The notes under the pieces: model-generated
Told to the model about the DNA's origin: nothing
The model's database searches: none
Seen by the model: the letters and a program-made list of their open reading frames with translations, nothing else
Assembly: GCF_014837165.1 (NCBI RefSeq)
Contig: NZ_JACSPM010000004.1
Coordinates: 62,001 to 126,000 of the forward strand
From: Microbacterium gallinarum
GTDB taxonomy: Bacteria; Actinomycetota; Actinomycetes; Actinomycetales; Microbacteriaceae
DNA length: 64,000 nucleotides
Direction of reading: 5' to 3'
In this document: piece after piece, positions 8,522-16,585 of the stretch
Layout of the letters: each line of letters opens with the position of its first letter
How positions within the stretch are numbered: the first letter of the stretch is position 1
Made by a program: the position numbers and the translations under genes

Positions 8522-8914
8522 GTGCGGGTCCATCGTCCTCTCGACGAGGAGGGCTCCAGCCCGGTCGAGTTCGTGCTCGTCGGAGCGCTGCTCACGGTGC
8601 TGACACTGGGAGTCCTCCAGTTCGGCCTGGCGGTCTACGTGCGCAACGTCGTGCACGATGCCGCCGTCGAGGGGGCGTACCACGCGGCCCTTGCCGACAC
8701 CTCGCTCGAGGACGGGGCGCGGCGAACCCGCGAGATCGTGGCGCGCACGGTCGGCGAGGAGTACGCCGCCGACATCGATGTGCGCGAGACGGATGCGCTG
8801 GGCCACGCGTCCGTCGAGGTGACGGTGCGCGCGATGCTGCCGCTGGTCGGACTGCTGGGTGCTCCCCGCACGATGGAGGTGACGGCCCGTGCGCCCGTCG
8901 AGTCCTTCGGCTGA
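8522..8914 (+). CDS. TadE-like pseudopilin
   Basis: 130 residues from a GTG start 4 bases after the pilin-like gene. The N-terminal leader ends in 'EGSSPVEFVLVGALLT', the TadE signature: a small residue, then Pro-Val-Glu-Phe and a long hydrophobic helix. The C-terminal ~80 residues would be extracytoplasmic. It is thought to be a minor pilin needed for Flp pilus assembly. It overlaps the next gene by 26 bp. Confidence 0.82.
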   Translation: MRVHRPLDEEGSSPVEFVLVGALLTVLTLGVLQFGLAVYVRNVVHDAAVEGAYHAALADTSLEDGARRTREIVARTVGEEYAADIDVRETDALGHASVEVTVRAMLPLVGLLGAPRTMEVTARAPVESFG

Positions 8915-9386
8915 CCCGCTGCCGCTGCTGCACCCGCGGCCCGCGCCGCCTGACGACGGCGAGCGGGGATCCGCTGCCCTGGAGTTCATCCTCGTCGGCC
9001 TGCTGCTCCTCGTGCCGCTCGTTTACCTCGTCGGTGCGCTCGGTCTCGTCCAGGGGCAGTCGCTGGGCGCCGAAGCGGGCGCGCGCCACGTCGCGCGTGC
9101 CGTCGCGACCGCCACGGACGACGCCGACGCCGCGCACCGCGCCGACCTCGTGCTCGACTCCATCACGAGCGAGTACGGGCTCGACCCCGCATCCGTCGAC
9201 GTGGCGTTCGCGTGCCGTCCGGCCGGGGCCGTGTGCCCGCGCGCGGGCGCGACGCTCGTCGTGACCCTGCGGACGCGAGTCGCGCTTCCGCTCGTGCCGC
9301 CCGTGTTCGGGCTCGATCGCCTCGCGAGCATTCCGGTCGAGGCGTCGGCCGCGCAGAAGGTCTCGCGCTTCTGGGGGTCGCGATGA
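8889..9386 (+). CDS. TadE/TadF-like pseudopilin
   Basis: 165 residues from a GTG inside the end of the preceding gene. After a 27-residue Pro-rich leader, 'ERGSAALEFILVGLLLLVP' forms the TadE-type processing region and hydrophobic helix. Two Cys (in 'FACRPAGAVCPRAG') may form a disulfide outside the cell. It overlaps the following gene by ATGA. Together with its neighbours it provides three distinct TadE/G-like subunits. Confidence 0.78.
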   Translation: MRPSSPSADPLPLLHPRPAPPDDGERGSAALEFILVGLLLLVPLVYLVGALGLVQGQSLGAEAGARHVARAVATATDDADAAHRADLVLDSITSEYGLDPASVDVAFACRPAGAVCPRAGATLVVTLRTRVALPLVPPVFGLDRLASIPVEASAAQKVSRFWGSR

Positions 9387-9829
9387 GGGCGCGGCCCTTC
9401 GGCGACGCGCGCGCGCGGCGACGGGAACCCGATGACGAGGGCAGTGTGCTGCTGCTGACCCTCGGCTACGGCGCCCTCGCGCTCGTCGCCATCTTGCTGT
9501 GCGCGGACGCGACGAGTCTCTATCTGGCGCAGAAGCGGCTGGATTCGCTGGCGGATGCCGCGGCCCTCGCGGCCGCCGACGGCTTCGTGCTGTCCGTCGA
9601 GGACGGCGAGCCGGTCGCCCAGCTGACGGCGGCGCACGTCCGCGGCCAGGCTCAGGCGATGGTGGACGAGGTCGGTGCCGGCGCGACGCTCCTGTCGGCC
9701 GGCACGCCCGACGGGCTCTCGGCCCGGGTGACGGTCGCCGCGACGTGGCGGCCGCCTGTCCTGACGCTCTTCGTGCCGGACGGGGTGGCGTTGGAGGCCA
9801 CGGCGACCAGCCGGACCGCGCTGCGCTGA
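9383..9829 (+). CDS. TadG-like (helicase/secretion neighbourhood) pilus protein
   Basis: 148 residues; the ATG overlaps the previous stop. It carries 'EGSVLLLTLGYGALALVAIL', a hydrophobic N-terminal helix, then 'DSLADAAALAAADGF', the motif typical of the Rv3654c/TadG-like N-terminal Tad domain. It is predicted to be a membrane-anchored minor pilin. It is the last gene of the pilus operon and converges on the uricase gene with an 11-bp gap. Confidence 0.75.
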   Translation: MRARPFGDARARRREPDDEGSVLLLTLGYGALALVAILLCADATSLYLAQKRLDSLADAAALAAADGFVLSVEDGEPVAQLTAAHVRGQAQAMVDEVGAGATLLSAGTPDGLSARVTVAATWRPPVLTLFVPDGVALEATATSRTALR

Positions 9830-9840
9830 CCGAGCACGGT

Positions 9841-10734
9841 TCAGCAGAACGCCGTCGCGCCCTCCCATGCCGCGTCTGCCGGGTCGATGCCCTCCCGCGT
9901 GATCTGCGCCTCGATCAGGCCATAGGGGCGGTCGGCGGCGTAGAACACCTCGTTGGGGTTGTCGAGGCCGAACGGCGCGAGGTCGACGGCGAAGTGATGC
10001 TTGTTCGGCAGGGAGAACCGCATCTCGGCGATCTCGTCATGCGCCTCGAGCACCGCGGTGCCCAGTTCGAACATCGTCGTCTGGAGCGCCGCCGAGTACC
10101 GGCGCGTGAACTCCTCCAGCAGAATGCGCTTCACGTCGGCGTACACGGCGTTGTAGTCGACGTCCGCGCCGGGGAGGTACCGCCAGCGGGTCGCGACGTC
10201 GGTCGCGAGGATGCGGTCGCGGGTCTCGGGGAGCGTCGTGTAGCGGTCCTTGGGGTAGCCCTCGAACCCCGATCCGGTGGTCTTCAGCAGAGTCAGGCCG
10301 TGCAGTCCGCCGAGCACATGGCGCTCGCCGCCGTCGGCGACGACCACGGCGGTGCGGGTCTCCTGGCCCACCCGCACGAACGCGTGGTCGTGCGGGTCGC
10401 CGTCGACGTGGATCCGATGCCACGCGTAGCTCTCGGCGGTCCACCGGCCGCCCGTCACCCACTCGAACGAGCCGGTGAAGTGGTCGGCCAGGCGAAGCAG
10501 GAACTCCTCGGGCGACCCGATCCCGTCGCGCGCGAAGGCGAACACCGTGTTCTTCTGGGTGTCGGTCGGCACGACGTGTCGATTGTCGCCGGTGAGGTGG
10601 GCGGCCGCGAAGTCGCCGCGCAGCTGGGACGTGACGCTCAGGTCTTCGATCTCGTGCCGGGGGTCGTCGCGCGTCACCTTGACGACCCGCACCTCGGCCT
10701 TTCCGTACTGATTCGCTCCCAGGACGATGCTCAT
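9841..10734 (-). CDS. Urate oxidase (uricase)
   Basis: 297 residues; a cofactor-free cytosolic enzyme oxidising urate to 5-hydroxyisourate. The N-terminus 'VLGANQYGKAEVRVVKV' carries the catalytic Lys, 'VVPTDTQKNTVFAFARDG' the Thr/Asp site, and 'PNKHHFAVDLAPFGL' the conserved His region; tandem T-fold length is normal. It is last in a six-gene leftward operon, 6 bases after the hydroxyisourate hydrolase, so its product passes directly to the neighbouring enzymes. Confidence 0.95.
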   Translation of the reverse strand: MSIVLGANQYGKAEVRVVKVTRDDPRHEIEDLSVTSQLRGDFAAAHLTGDNRHVVPTDTQKNTVFAFARDGIGSPEEFLLRLADHFTGSFEWVTGGRWTAESYAWHRIHVDGDPHDHAFVRVGQETRTAVVVADGGERHVLGGLHGLTLLKTTGSGFEGYPKDRYTTLPETRDRILATDVATRWRYLPGADVDYNAVYADVKRILLEEFTRRYSAALQTTMFELGTAVLEAHDEIAEMRFSLPNKHHFAVDLAPFGLDNPNEVFYAADRPYGLIEAQITREGIDPADAAWEGATAFC

Positions 10735-10740
10735 CGATGC

Positions 10741-11076
10741 TCAGCTTCCTCGGTAGGTGGAGTAGGCGAACGGGCTCAGCAGCAGCGGCACGTGGCAGTG
10801 CTCCTCGTCGACGCGGAAGGTCAGCACCGCCTCGGGGTAGAACGTCGGCGTGCCCTGCGCGTGGAAGTACGCACCGGTGTCGAATCGCAGCCGGTAGTCG
10901 CCCGGGGCGAGTCGCTCGGGCCCGAGCTGCGACGCCCGGCCGTCGGCATCCGTCACCGCTTCTGCGATCTGCTGCCAGGCGTCGCCGTCGCGGGCGAGCA
11001 GCTGCACGGCGACCCCGCTCGCCGGCCCGCCCCGGGCCGCGTCGAGCACGTGCGTCGTGATGTGAGACACGCTCAT
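10741..11076 (-). CDS. 5-hydroxyisourate hydrolase (transthyretin-like)
   Basis: 111 residues, the usual length. The N-terminal 'ITTHVLDAARGGPA' and the C-terminal tetrapeptide 'YRGS' define the TRP/HIUase family and supply catalytic His, Arg and Ser. It hydrolyses 5-hydroxyisourate to OHCU. Its start overlaps the uraD stop by ATGA and it precedes uricase, forming consecutive urate-to-allantoin steps. Confidence 0.95.
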   Translation of the reverse strand: MSVSHITTHVLDAARGGPASGVAVQLLARDGDAWQQIAEAVTDADGRASQLGPERLAPGDYRLRFDTGAYFHAQGTPTFYPEAVLTFRVDEEHCHVPLLLSPFAYSTYRGS

Positions 11077-11570
11077 GGCTGCACCATCCCCTCCAGTCGC
11101 AGCAGCGCGATCTCACGCAGCTGTTCTCCCACGACCCGCGCTTCGGTGTCGGGGTCGTTCTCCAGTCGTCCGCGCAGCGCGGCCAGGATCTCGGGCGCAC
11201 CCCGGCCGGCGGCCCGGATGAGGAAGACCCGCCCGAACCGCTCCTCGTACGCGCGATTGCCGTCGCGCAGCGCACGGTGCACCTCGGCGTCGGCGGGGTC
11301 GACCGCCGCCTGCTCCGACCGCGACAGCGTCGCCTCGCGGCTGTCGCCCCGTGCGCGCTCACCGATGCGCGGATGGTGTGCGAGCGCCGCATCGACCTCG
11401 TGCGGCGTGAAGGGGTCGGCTGCGCTCGCCGCCTCCGCGAGAAGCTCTCCGACGGACGCGTACGGACGGCGGTCGGCCAGGTGCTCGCACCAGCGCGTCA
11501 CATCGGCGCACGTCCGCAGCGCGGCGATCGCCTCGGCGCGGTCGGCGCCGTTGAACTCCTCACGCCGCAT
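11073..11570 (-). CDS. uraD: OHCU decarboxylase
   Basis: 165 residues. Family motifs include 'HPRIGERARGD' and the 'SRSEQ' segment (about 65-87) plus 'YEERFGRVFLIRAAGR' near 108-123. It converts 2-oxo-4-hydroxy-4-carboxy-5-ureidoimidazoline stereospecifically to (S)-allantoin. It overlaps allB by 11 bases and the HIU hydrolase by 4, indicating translational coupling. Confidence 0.94.
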   Translation of the reverse strand: MRREEFNGADRAEAIAALRTCADVTRWCEHLADRRPYASVGELLAEAASAADPFTPHEVDAALAHHPRIGERARGDSREATLSRSEQAAVDPADAEVHRALRDGNRAYEERFGRVFLIRAAGRGAPEILAALRGRLENDPDTEARVVGEQLREIALLRLEGMVQP

Positions 11571-12909
11571 TGGCCACCTCCGTCCGCCGGGTGAGCAGGC
11601 GCCCGCGCGGCACCTCGCGGTCGATGCGTGCGCCGGCGAGGTAGGCGGCCCGGACGACGCCCGTCAGCTCGCGGCCGTCGTAGGGGCAGATCGGATGCCG
11701 GTGTTCGAGCGACCGCGCATCGACGACGAATGTCTCATCCGGTGCGAACACGGCGAAGTCCGCAGCGGCGCCGGCCGCGATCCGGCCCTTCCCGACCAGG
11801 CCCACCCGTGCGGCGGGCTTCGCGGCCATGAGATCGATGACGCGCCCCAGCCCGAGCCCGCGCCTCCGGGCCTCGGTCCACACGAGAGGCAGCCCGAGCT
11901 GCAGCGAGGCGATCCCGCCCCACGCGGCCTCGAAGTCGCCGTCACCGGCGTTCTTCAGGTCGGGCGTGCTCGGGGAGTGGTCCGAGACGATGACGTCGAT
12001 CGCACCGTCCGCCAGGCCCCGCCACAGCGCATCCCGGTTGGCGGCGTCGCGGATCGGCGGGCAGCATTTGCACACGGTGGCGCCGCCCGCGATCTCTTCC
12101 GCAGTGAGGGTGAGGTAGTGCGGGCAGGTCTCCACGGTCAGGTCGACGCCGCGCCGCCGCGCCTGGGCGATGCGGCCGAGCGAGCCCGCGTTGCTCAGGT
12201 GCAGGATGTGGGCTGCCGTCCCGGTCGCCTCGGCGAAGCGGATGACGTCGGCGATCGCGGTGTCTTCGGCCGCGCCCGGCCGCGATGCGAGGAAGTCGGC
12301 GTACTCGCTGCCACCCCGGTGCGGCGCCGTCTCGATCGTGTGCGCGTCTTCGGCGTGCACGATCAGCAACGATCCGAGCGAGGCGACGACCGTCATCGCC
12401 TCGCCCATCTCGACCGGGGTGACGGCAGGGAACTCATCGACGCCCGACGGCGTGAGGAAGCACTTGAAGCCGAAGACGCCGGCGTCGGCGAGCGGGCGCA
12501 GCTCGGCGAGATTGCCGGGGATGACACCGCCCCAGAATCCGACATCGACGTAGACGCCGCCCTCGGCGGCCGAGCGCTTCTCGGCGAGGGCGTCCACCGA
12601 CACCGTGGGCGGGATGCTGTTGAGCGGCATGTCGACGATCGTCGTCACGCCGCCGGCGGCTGCGGCGCGGGTGGCCGACTCGAAGCCCTCCCACTCGGTG
12701 CGGCCCGGTTCGTTCACGTGGACGTGCGTGTCCACGAGCCCGGGCAGCAGCACCTCGTCGTCGCGCAGTGCGATGAGGGACGCGGCATCCCGTCCCGTCC
12801 CGATCTCACCGATGTGCTCCACCACGCCGTCCCGCACGCCCACGTCGGCCGGCTGGAACGCGCCGTCGATGAGCACGCGCGCCGCGCGGAAGACGGTGTC
12901 GAACGCCAT
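11560..12909 (-). CDS. allB: Allantoinase
   Basis: 449 residues; a binuclear-metal amidohydrolase. Metal-binding 'HVHVNEPGRTEWEGF' (about 60-75), a carboxylated-Lys region 'FGFKCFLTP', 'VHAEDAHT', 'HILHLSNAGS' and 'SDHSPST' are all present in order. It opens the hydantoin ring of allantoin to give allantoate. It lies one base after allE and overlaps uraD. No allantoate amidohydrolase follows in this window. Confidence 0.95.
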   Translation of the reverse strand: MAFDTVFRAARVLIDGAFQPADVGVRDGVVEHIGEIGTGRDAASLIALRDDEVLLPGLVDTHVHVNEPGRTEWEGFESATRAAAAGGVTTIVDMPLNSIPPTVSVDALAEKRSAAEGGVYVDVGFWGGVIPGNLAELRPLADAGVFGFKCFLTPSGVDEFPAVTPVEMGEAMTVVASLGSLLIVHAEDAHTIETAPHRGGSEYADFLASRPGAAEDTAIADVIRFAEATGTAAHILHLSNAGSLGRIAQARRRGVDLTVETCPHYLTLTAEEIAGGATVCKCCPPIRDAANRDALWRGLADGAIDVIVSDHSPSTPDLKNAGDGDFEAAWGGIASLQLGLPLVWTEARRRGLGLGRVIDLMAAKPAARVGLVGKGRIAAGAAADFAVFAPDETFVVDARSLEHRHPICPYDGRELTGVVRAAYLAGARIDREVPRGRLLTRRTEVANAA

Positions 12910-12910
12910 G

Positions 12911-13726
12911 TCACGCCCCGGTCAGGCGGATCTGGCGGTTCACGTCCTTGTACAGCAGGTAGCGGAACGGCCCCGGTCCGCCGGCGTAGCAGGCCTGCGG
13001 GCAGAAGGCGCGCAACCACAGGAAGTCGCCGGCCTCGACCTCGACCCAGTCGCCGTTGAGCCGGTACACGCCCTTGCCCTCGAGCACGAACAGGCCGTGC
13101 TCCATCACGTGCGTCTCGGCGAAGGGGATCGATCCGCCCGGCTGGAACGTCACGATGTTCACGTGCATGTCGTGTGCGAGGTCGTCGGGGTCGACGAACC
13201 GTGTCGTCGCCCACGCGCCGTCCGTGTCGGGCATCGGCTCGGGTGCGACATCCTGATCGCGGGTGACGAAGGATGCCGCGGCATGGCCTTCTACCGGCTC
13301 GTACGCCTTGCGGATCCAGTGGAAGCTCGTCGGCTCGGATCCCTCGTTCGCGAGTGACCACGAATCGCCCGCCGCCAGGTACGCGTAGCCGCCGGGTGCG
13401 AGCACGTGCCGTTCGCCGGCGATGGTGAGGGCGAGGCTGCCCGAAGTGACGAACACCACACCCTCGACGCCCGACTCCTGCTCGGGGCGCTCGGCGCCGC
13501 CGCCCGCGCCGATCTCGACGATGAGCTGCGAGAACGTGGTCGAGAATCCCGTGATCGGCCGGGCGAGCAGCCAGGCGCGCGTCGCCGTGAAGCCGGGCAG
13601 GTTGCTCGTGACGATGTCGCGCAGCACCCCCTTGGGGATGACCGTGTAGGCCCCGGTGACGATCGCGCGATCGGTGAGCAGCTCGGTCTGGGCGGGCAGT
13701 CCGCCCGACGGGGTGTAGTAGGTCAT
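12911..13726 (-). CDS. allE: (S)-ureidoglycine aminohydrolase
   Basis: 271-residue bicupin. The C-terminal cupin has 'HDMHVNIVTFQPGGSI' and 'ETHVMEHGLFVLEGKG', which hold the Mn-binding His/Glu/His set. It converts (S)-ureidoglycine to (S)-ureidoglycolate and ammonia. The start codon overlaps the stop of the upstream aldolase-like gene. Its presence implies allantoate is cleaved to ureidoglycine, but the enzyme for that is not encoded here. Confidence 0.9.
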   Translation of the reverse strand: MTYYTPSGGLPAQTELLTDRAIVTGAYTVIPKGVLRDIVTSNLPGFTATRAWLLARPITGFSTTFSQLIVEIGAGGGAERPEQESGVEGVVFVTSGSLALTIAGERHVLAPGGYAYLAAGDSWSLANEGSEPTSFHWIRKAYEPVEGHAAASFVTRDQDVAPEPMPDTDGAWATTRFVDPDDLAHDMHVNIVTFQPGGSIPFAETHVMEHGLFVLEGKGVYRLNGDWVEVEAGDFLWLRAFCPQACYAGGPGPFRYLLYKDVNRQIRLTGA

Positions 13727-15006
13727 GCGGACTCCTCAGCCGGGGGAGCGGGACGGGCGGGATGCGCGAGCGCGGTGAGCGTGTCGATGCCGATGCCCAC
13801 GTCGGCGATGACCTCTTCTGTGTCGATCGCGCCGCACTGCACGCCGCGCTGCAGGAACCAGGCCAGCGCTCGTGCGGTCGCGGGCTCGTCGAGCACCGCG
13901 CCCGCACGGCTGTGCAGGTACCCGGCCAGGCGGGCCGCGGCATCCGGATATCCCTCGCGGAAGAACGCGTACGTGGCGAGATAGCGGGTCAGCAGCTGGT
14001 GGGGGTGGAGGTCCCAGCCTTGGAAGATCCCGCGCTCGAGGGCACGACGCACGAGGCGGGCGTGCAGGACCCACGCGTCGAGCGCGCCGTCGCCGACCGG
14101 CAGGATGTTGGTCGAGCCGTCGGACAGCCGGATGCCGGTGCCCGCGACCGCGAGCTGCATGAGGTCCTTCGCGAGGTCGGCGGCGGGGTGCTCGAGCGAC
14201 TGGTGGCGGGCCGGAATGCCGAGCGCGCCGGTGTAGTCGTAGGTGCCGAAGTGCAGCGAGGCGACCCGCCCGTCGCCGGCGGTGGCGAGCTGCGCCAGCG
14301 GCACGCGACCGTCCCGGCCGAGGACGATCTGCGGCGTCTCGATCTGCACCTCGAACCGCAATGCCCGCTCGGGCAGCCCATGCGCGCGCTCGAGTGCGTC
14401 GCTCACCGCGACCATCGCCTCGACCTGCGCGATGGTCGAGACCTTGGGGAGCGTCAGCATCAGCGTGGCGGGCAGTCCGCCCTGCTCGAGGATCGTGCCG
14501 AGGAACAGATCGAGGGTGCGCAGGCCGCGCATCCGGGTCGGCTGCTCGAGACTCTTGAAGCGGATGCCGACGAATGGCGGCGCCGCGCCGGATTCGAGCG
14601 CGTCGGCCACGAGCCGCGCGGCTTCGACGGCGTCCGCGTCTTCGGCGTCGTCGCCGCGGCCGCCGTAGCCGTCCTCGAAGTCCAGCCGCAGGTCTTCGAT
14701 CGGCTCACGCGTCAGCTTCGCGTGGGCCCGCGGGACGACATCGTCGGCGAGCGACGGCGGCAGGCCGATGCGTTTCGCCAGCACGGCCAGCCCGCCCGCG
14801 TCGGCGGAGGCGTAGAGCGCTGCGGCGCCCCATTGGGCACCCAGAGCCGGGGTCATGCGGTCCGCGGGAACGTACACGGTGTGCACGGGTTGACGCGAGC
14901 CGTCGTCACCCGGGTAGGCGGTGCGCAGCAGGTCGTCGGTGTCGCGCAGCGACGCGTCGACGTGATCGAGCACCGCAGGCGTGAGCGCGCGGCCGGACTG
15001 GCTCAT
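13723..15006 (-). CDS. HpcH/HpaI aldolase-citrate lyase superfamily protein (DUF6986-like), purine operon
   Basis: 427 residues with a strong AAAGGAGG site before the ATG. The fold family is suggested by 'LRLDFEDGYG' (acidic metal site near 105-115), 'GIRFKSLEQPTR', 'LTLPKVSTIAQVEAMV', 'FEVQIETPQ' and a late 'GWDLHPHQL'. Such TIM-barrel enzymes cleave or form C-C bonds of 2-oxo acids with a divalent metal. It is the first gene of the uricase/allantoinase operon, so it probably handles a purine-derived C2 or ureido product such as glyoxylate, but the reaction is unknown. Confidence 0.7.
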   Translation of the reverse strand: MSQSGRALTPAVLDHVDASLRDTDDLLRTAYPGDDGSRQPVHTVYVPADRMTPALGAQWGAAALYASADAGGLAVLAKRIGLPPSLADDVVPRAHAKLTREPIEDLRLDFEDGYGGRGDDAEDADAVEAARLVADALESGAAPPFVGIRFKSLEQPTRMRGLRTLDLFLGTILEQGGLPATLMLTLPKVSTIAQVEAMVAVSDALERAHGLPERALRFEVQIETPQIVLGRDGRVPLAQLATAGDGRVASLHFGTYDYTGALGIPARHQSLEHPAADLAKDLMQLAVAGTGIRLSDGSTNILPVGDGALDAWVLHARLVRRALERGIFQGWDLHPHQLLTRYLATYAFFREGYPDAAARLAGYLHSRAGAVLDEPATARALAWFLQRGVQCGAIDTEEVIADVGIGIDTLTALAHPARPAPPAEESA

Positions 15007-15076
15007 CGGCGGTGCCTCCTTTGGCGGCCGACCTTCGTGGTTCCCTCATCGTGGCGCACGCGCGGAGCGATCGCCA

Positions 15077-15109
15077 CAGTGCCGACGAACAACAGTGCCG
15101 ACGTACAAT
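15077..15109 (+). promoter_or_regulatory. Tandem 16-bp repeat and -10 box in the purine divergent promoter
   Basis: Two head-to-tail copies, cagtgccgacgaacaa (15077-15092) and cagtgccgacgtacaa (15093-15108), differ at one base. The second ends in TACAAT (15104-15109), a good -10 box for the xdh operon, 19 bp before its RBS/start region. The gap 15007-15127 serves both purine operons, so the repeat may be the operator for a purine-responsive regulator; none is encoded nearby. Confidence 0.5.
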
Positions 15110-15127
15110 CGCGCAAGAGGAGCTCAC

Positions 15128-16585
15128 TTGGCTGACAACGTCGTTACCGTGAATGGGATCCGCCGGCCGCTGGATGACGTGCCGGTGAATACGAACGCGC
15201 TCGATTGGCTGCGCTCCGTCGGACTGACGGGGAGCAAGGAAGGCTGCGCCGAGGGAGAGTGCGGCGCGTGCGCGATGCTCGTGCTCGGGCCGGACGGCGA
15301 CGATGCGTCGGCGTGGGTGCCGGTCAACTCGTGCCTCGTGCTCGTCCACGCGCTGGAGGGCCAGGAGATCGTGACAGCCGAGGGCCTCGGCTCGCCGGAG
15401 GCGCTGCACCCCGTGCAGGCGAGCCTCGCCGAGGCGGGCGGATCGCAGTGCGGCTACTGCACTCCGGGGTTCGTGTGCAGCATGGCGGCGGAGTTCTATC
15501 GCGCCGGTCGTGTACCGCCGGAGGAGCCGGACGGCGGGCACCGCGAGCACGGTCCGAACGGCTTCGATCTGCACGCCCTGAGCGGCAACCTCTGCCGCTG
15601 CACGGGCTACCGGCCGATTCGCGACGCCGCCTACGCGCTCGGGATGCCGGATCCCGCCGACGCGTTGGCGGAGCGACGCTTCCGTTCTGCGCCGGGACCC
15701 GCTCCCGCCGACCGCGTCGTCGACGGCTCACGCTTCGTGCGTCCCGCCGGGCTCGACGAGACGCTCCGGCTGCTGCGCGATGAGCCCGAGGCGACCGTGA
15801 TCGCCGGGGCGACCGACTGGGGAGTGGAAGTGAACCTGCGGGGCCGTCGGGCCGCGCTGGCCGTCATGATCGACCGGCTCCCCGAACTTCGCGCCCTCGC
15901 GTTCCGCGAGGACGTGATCGAGATCGGCGCGGCGCTGACGCTGTCCGAGATCGAAGGCAGGCTCGCCGGGCGGGTTCCGCTGCTGGCCGAGCTCGTCCCG
16001 CAGTTCGCATCGCGCCTCATCCGCAACAGCGCCACGATCGGCGGCAATCTCGGCACGGCATCGCCGATCGGCGACGCGGCACCCGCGCTCCTCGCGCTCG
16101 ATGCGCGTGTCGTGCTGACGTCGCTCGACGGCGATCGCGAGGTCGAGCTGGCCGAGTACTTCAGCGGCTATCGCGAGACGGTGCGGCGCACGGACGAGCT
16201 CATCCGCGCCGTGCGCATCCCGCTCCCGCTCGCGTCGGTGACCGCCTTCCACAAGATCGCGAAGCGGCGGTTCGACGACATCTCCAGCGTGGCGATCGCC
16301 TTCGCCCTCGACCTCGACGGCGGTGTCGTCACGGATGCCCGCATCGGCCTGGGCGGCGTGGCGGCGACGCCGTTGCGCGCACGCGCGACGGAGCAGCGGC
16401 TCATCGGCGAGCCGTGGGACATCGCCACCGTGCGCGCCGCCTCGGCTGTGCTCGGGTCGGAGGGCACACCGATGTCGGACCACCGGGCGAGCGCGGACTA
16501 CCGGGCCCTGATGCTGAGCAACTCGCTCCTGAAGCTCTACAGCGCCGGGGCGGGCGCGGCCGAGCGGAAGGTGGTCACGGCATGA
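15128..16585 (+). CDS. xdhA: Xanthine dehydrogenase small subunit (2Fe-2S and FAD domains)
   Basis: 485 residues. The start is a TTG, chosen because AGAGGAG sits 7 bases upstream and translation begins 'ADNVVTVNGIRR', the ferredoxin-fold N-terminus. Cluster ligands are in 'CAEGECGACAML' (about 38-49), 'QCGYCTPGF' near 108 and 'LCRCTGY' near 156. The FAD domain (about 200-480) has 'VIAGATDWGVE' and 'IRNSATIGGNLGTASPIGD'. It carries electrons from the Mo site to NAD+ via Fe-S and FAD. The stop overlaps xdhB by ATGA. Confidence 0.94.
   Translation: MADNVVTVNGIRRPLDDVPVNTNALDWLRSVGLTGSKEGCAEGECGACAMLVLGPDGDDASAWVPVNSCLVLVHALEGQEIVTAEGLGSPEALHPVQASLAEAGGSQCGYCTPGFVCSMAAEFYRAGRVPPEEPDGGHREHGPNGFDLHALSGNLCRCTGYRPIRDAAYALGMPDPADALAERRFRSAPGPAPADRVVDGSRFVRPAGLDETLRLLRDEPEATVIAGATDWGVEVNLRGRRAALAVMIDRLPELRALAFREDVIEIGAALTLSEIEGRLAGRVPLLAELVPQFASRLIRNSATIGGNLGTASPIGDAAPALLALDARVVLTSLDGDREVELAEYFSGYRETVRRTDELIRAVRIPLPLASVTAFHKIAKRRFDDISSVAIAFALDLDGGVVTDARIGLGGVAATPLRARATEQRLIGEPWDIATVRAASAVLGSEGTPMSDHRASADYRALMLSNSLLKLYSAGAGAAERKVVTA

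Noticed and set aside
9499-13059. A long plus-strand open frame antisense to uricase, HIU hydrolase, uraD and allB
   Set aside because: The opposite strand holds five overlapping enzymes with clear catalytic motifs; this frame has only low-complexity Arg/Gly/Ala-rich translation.
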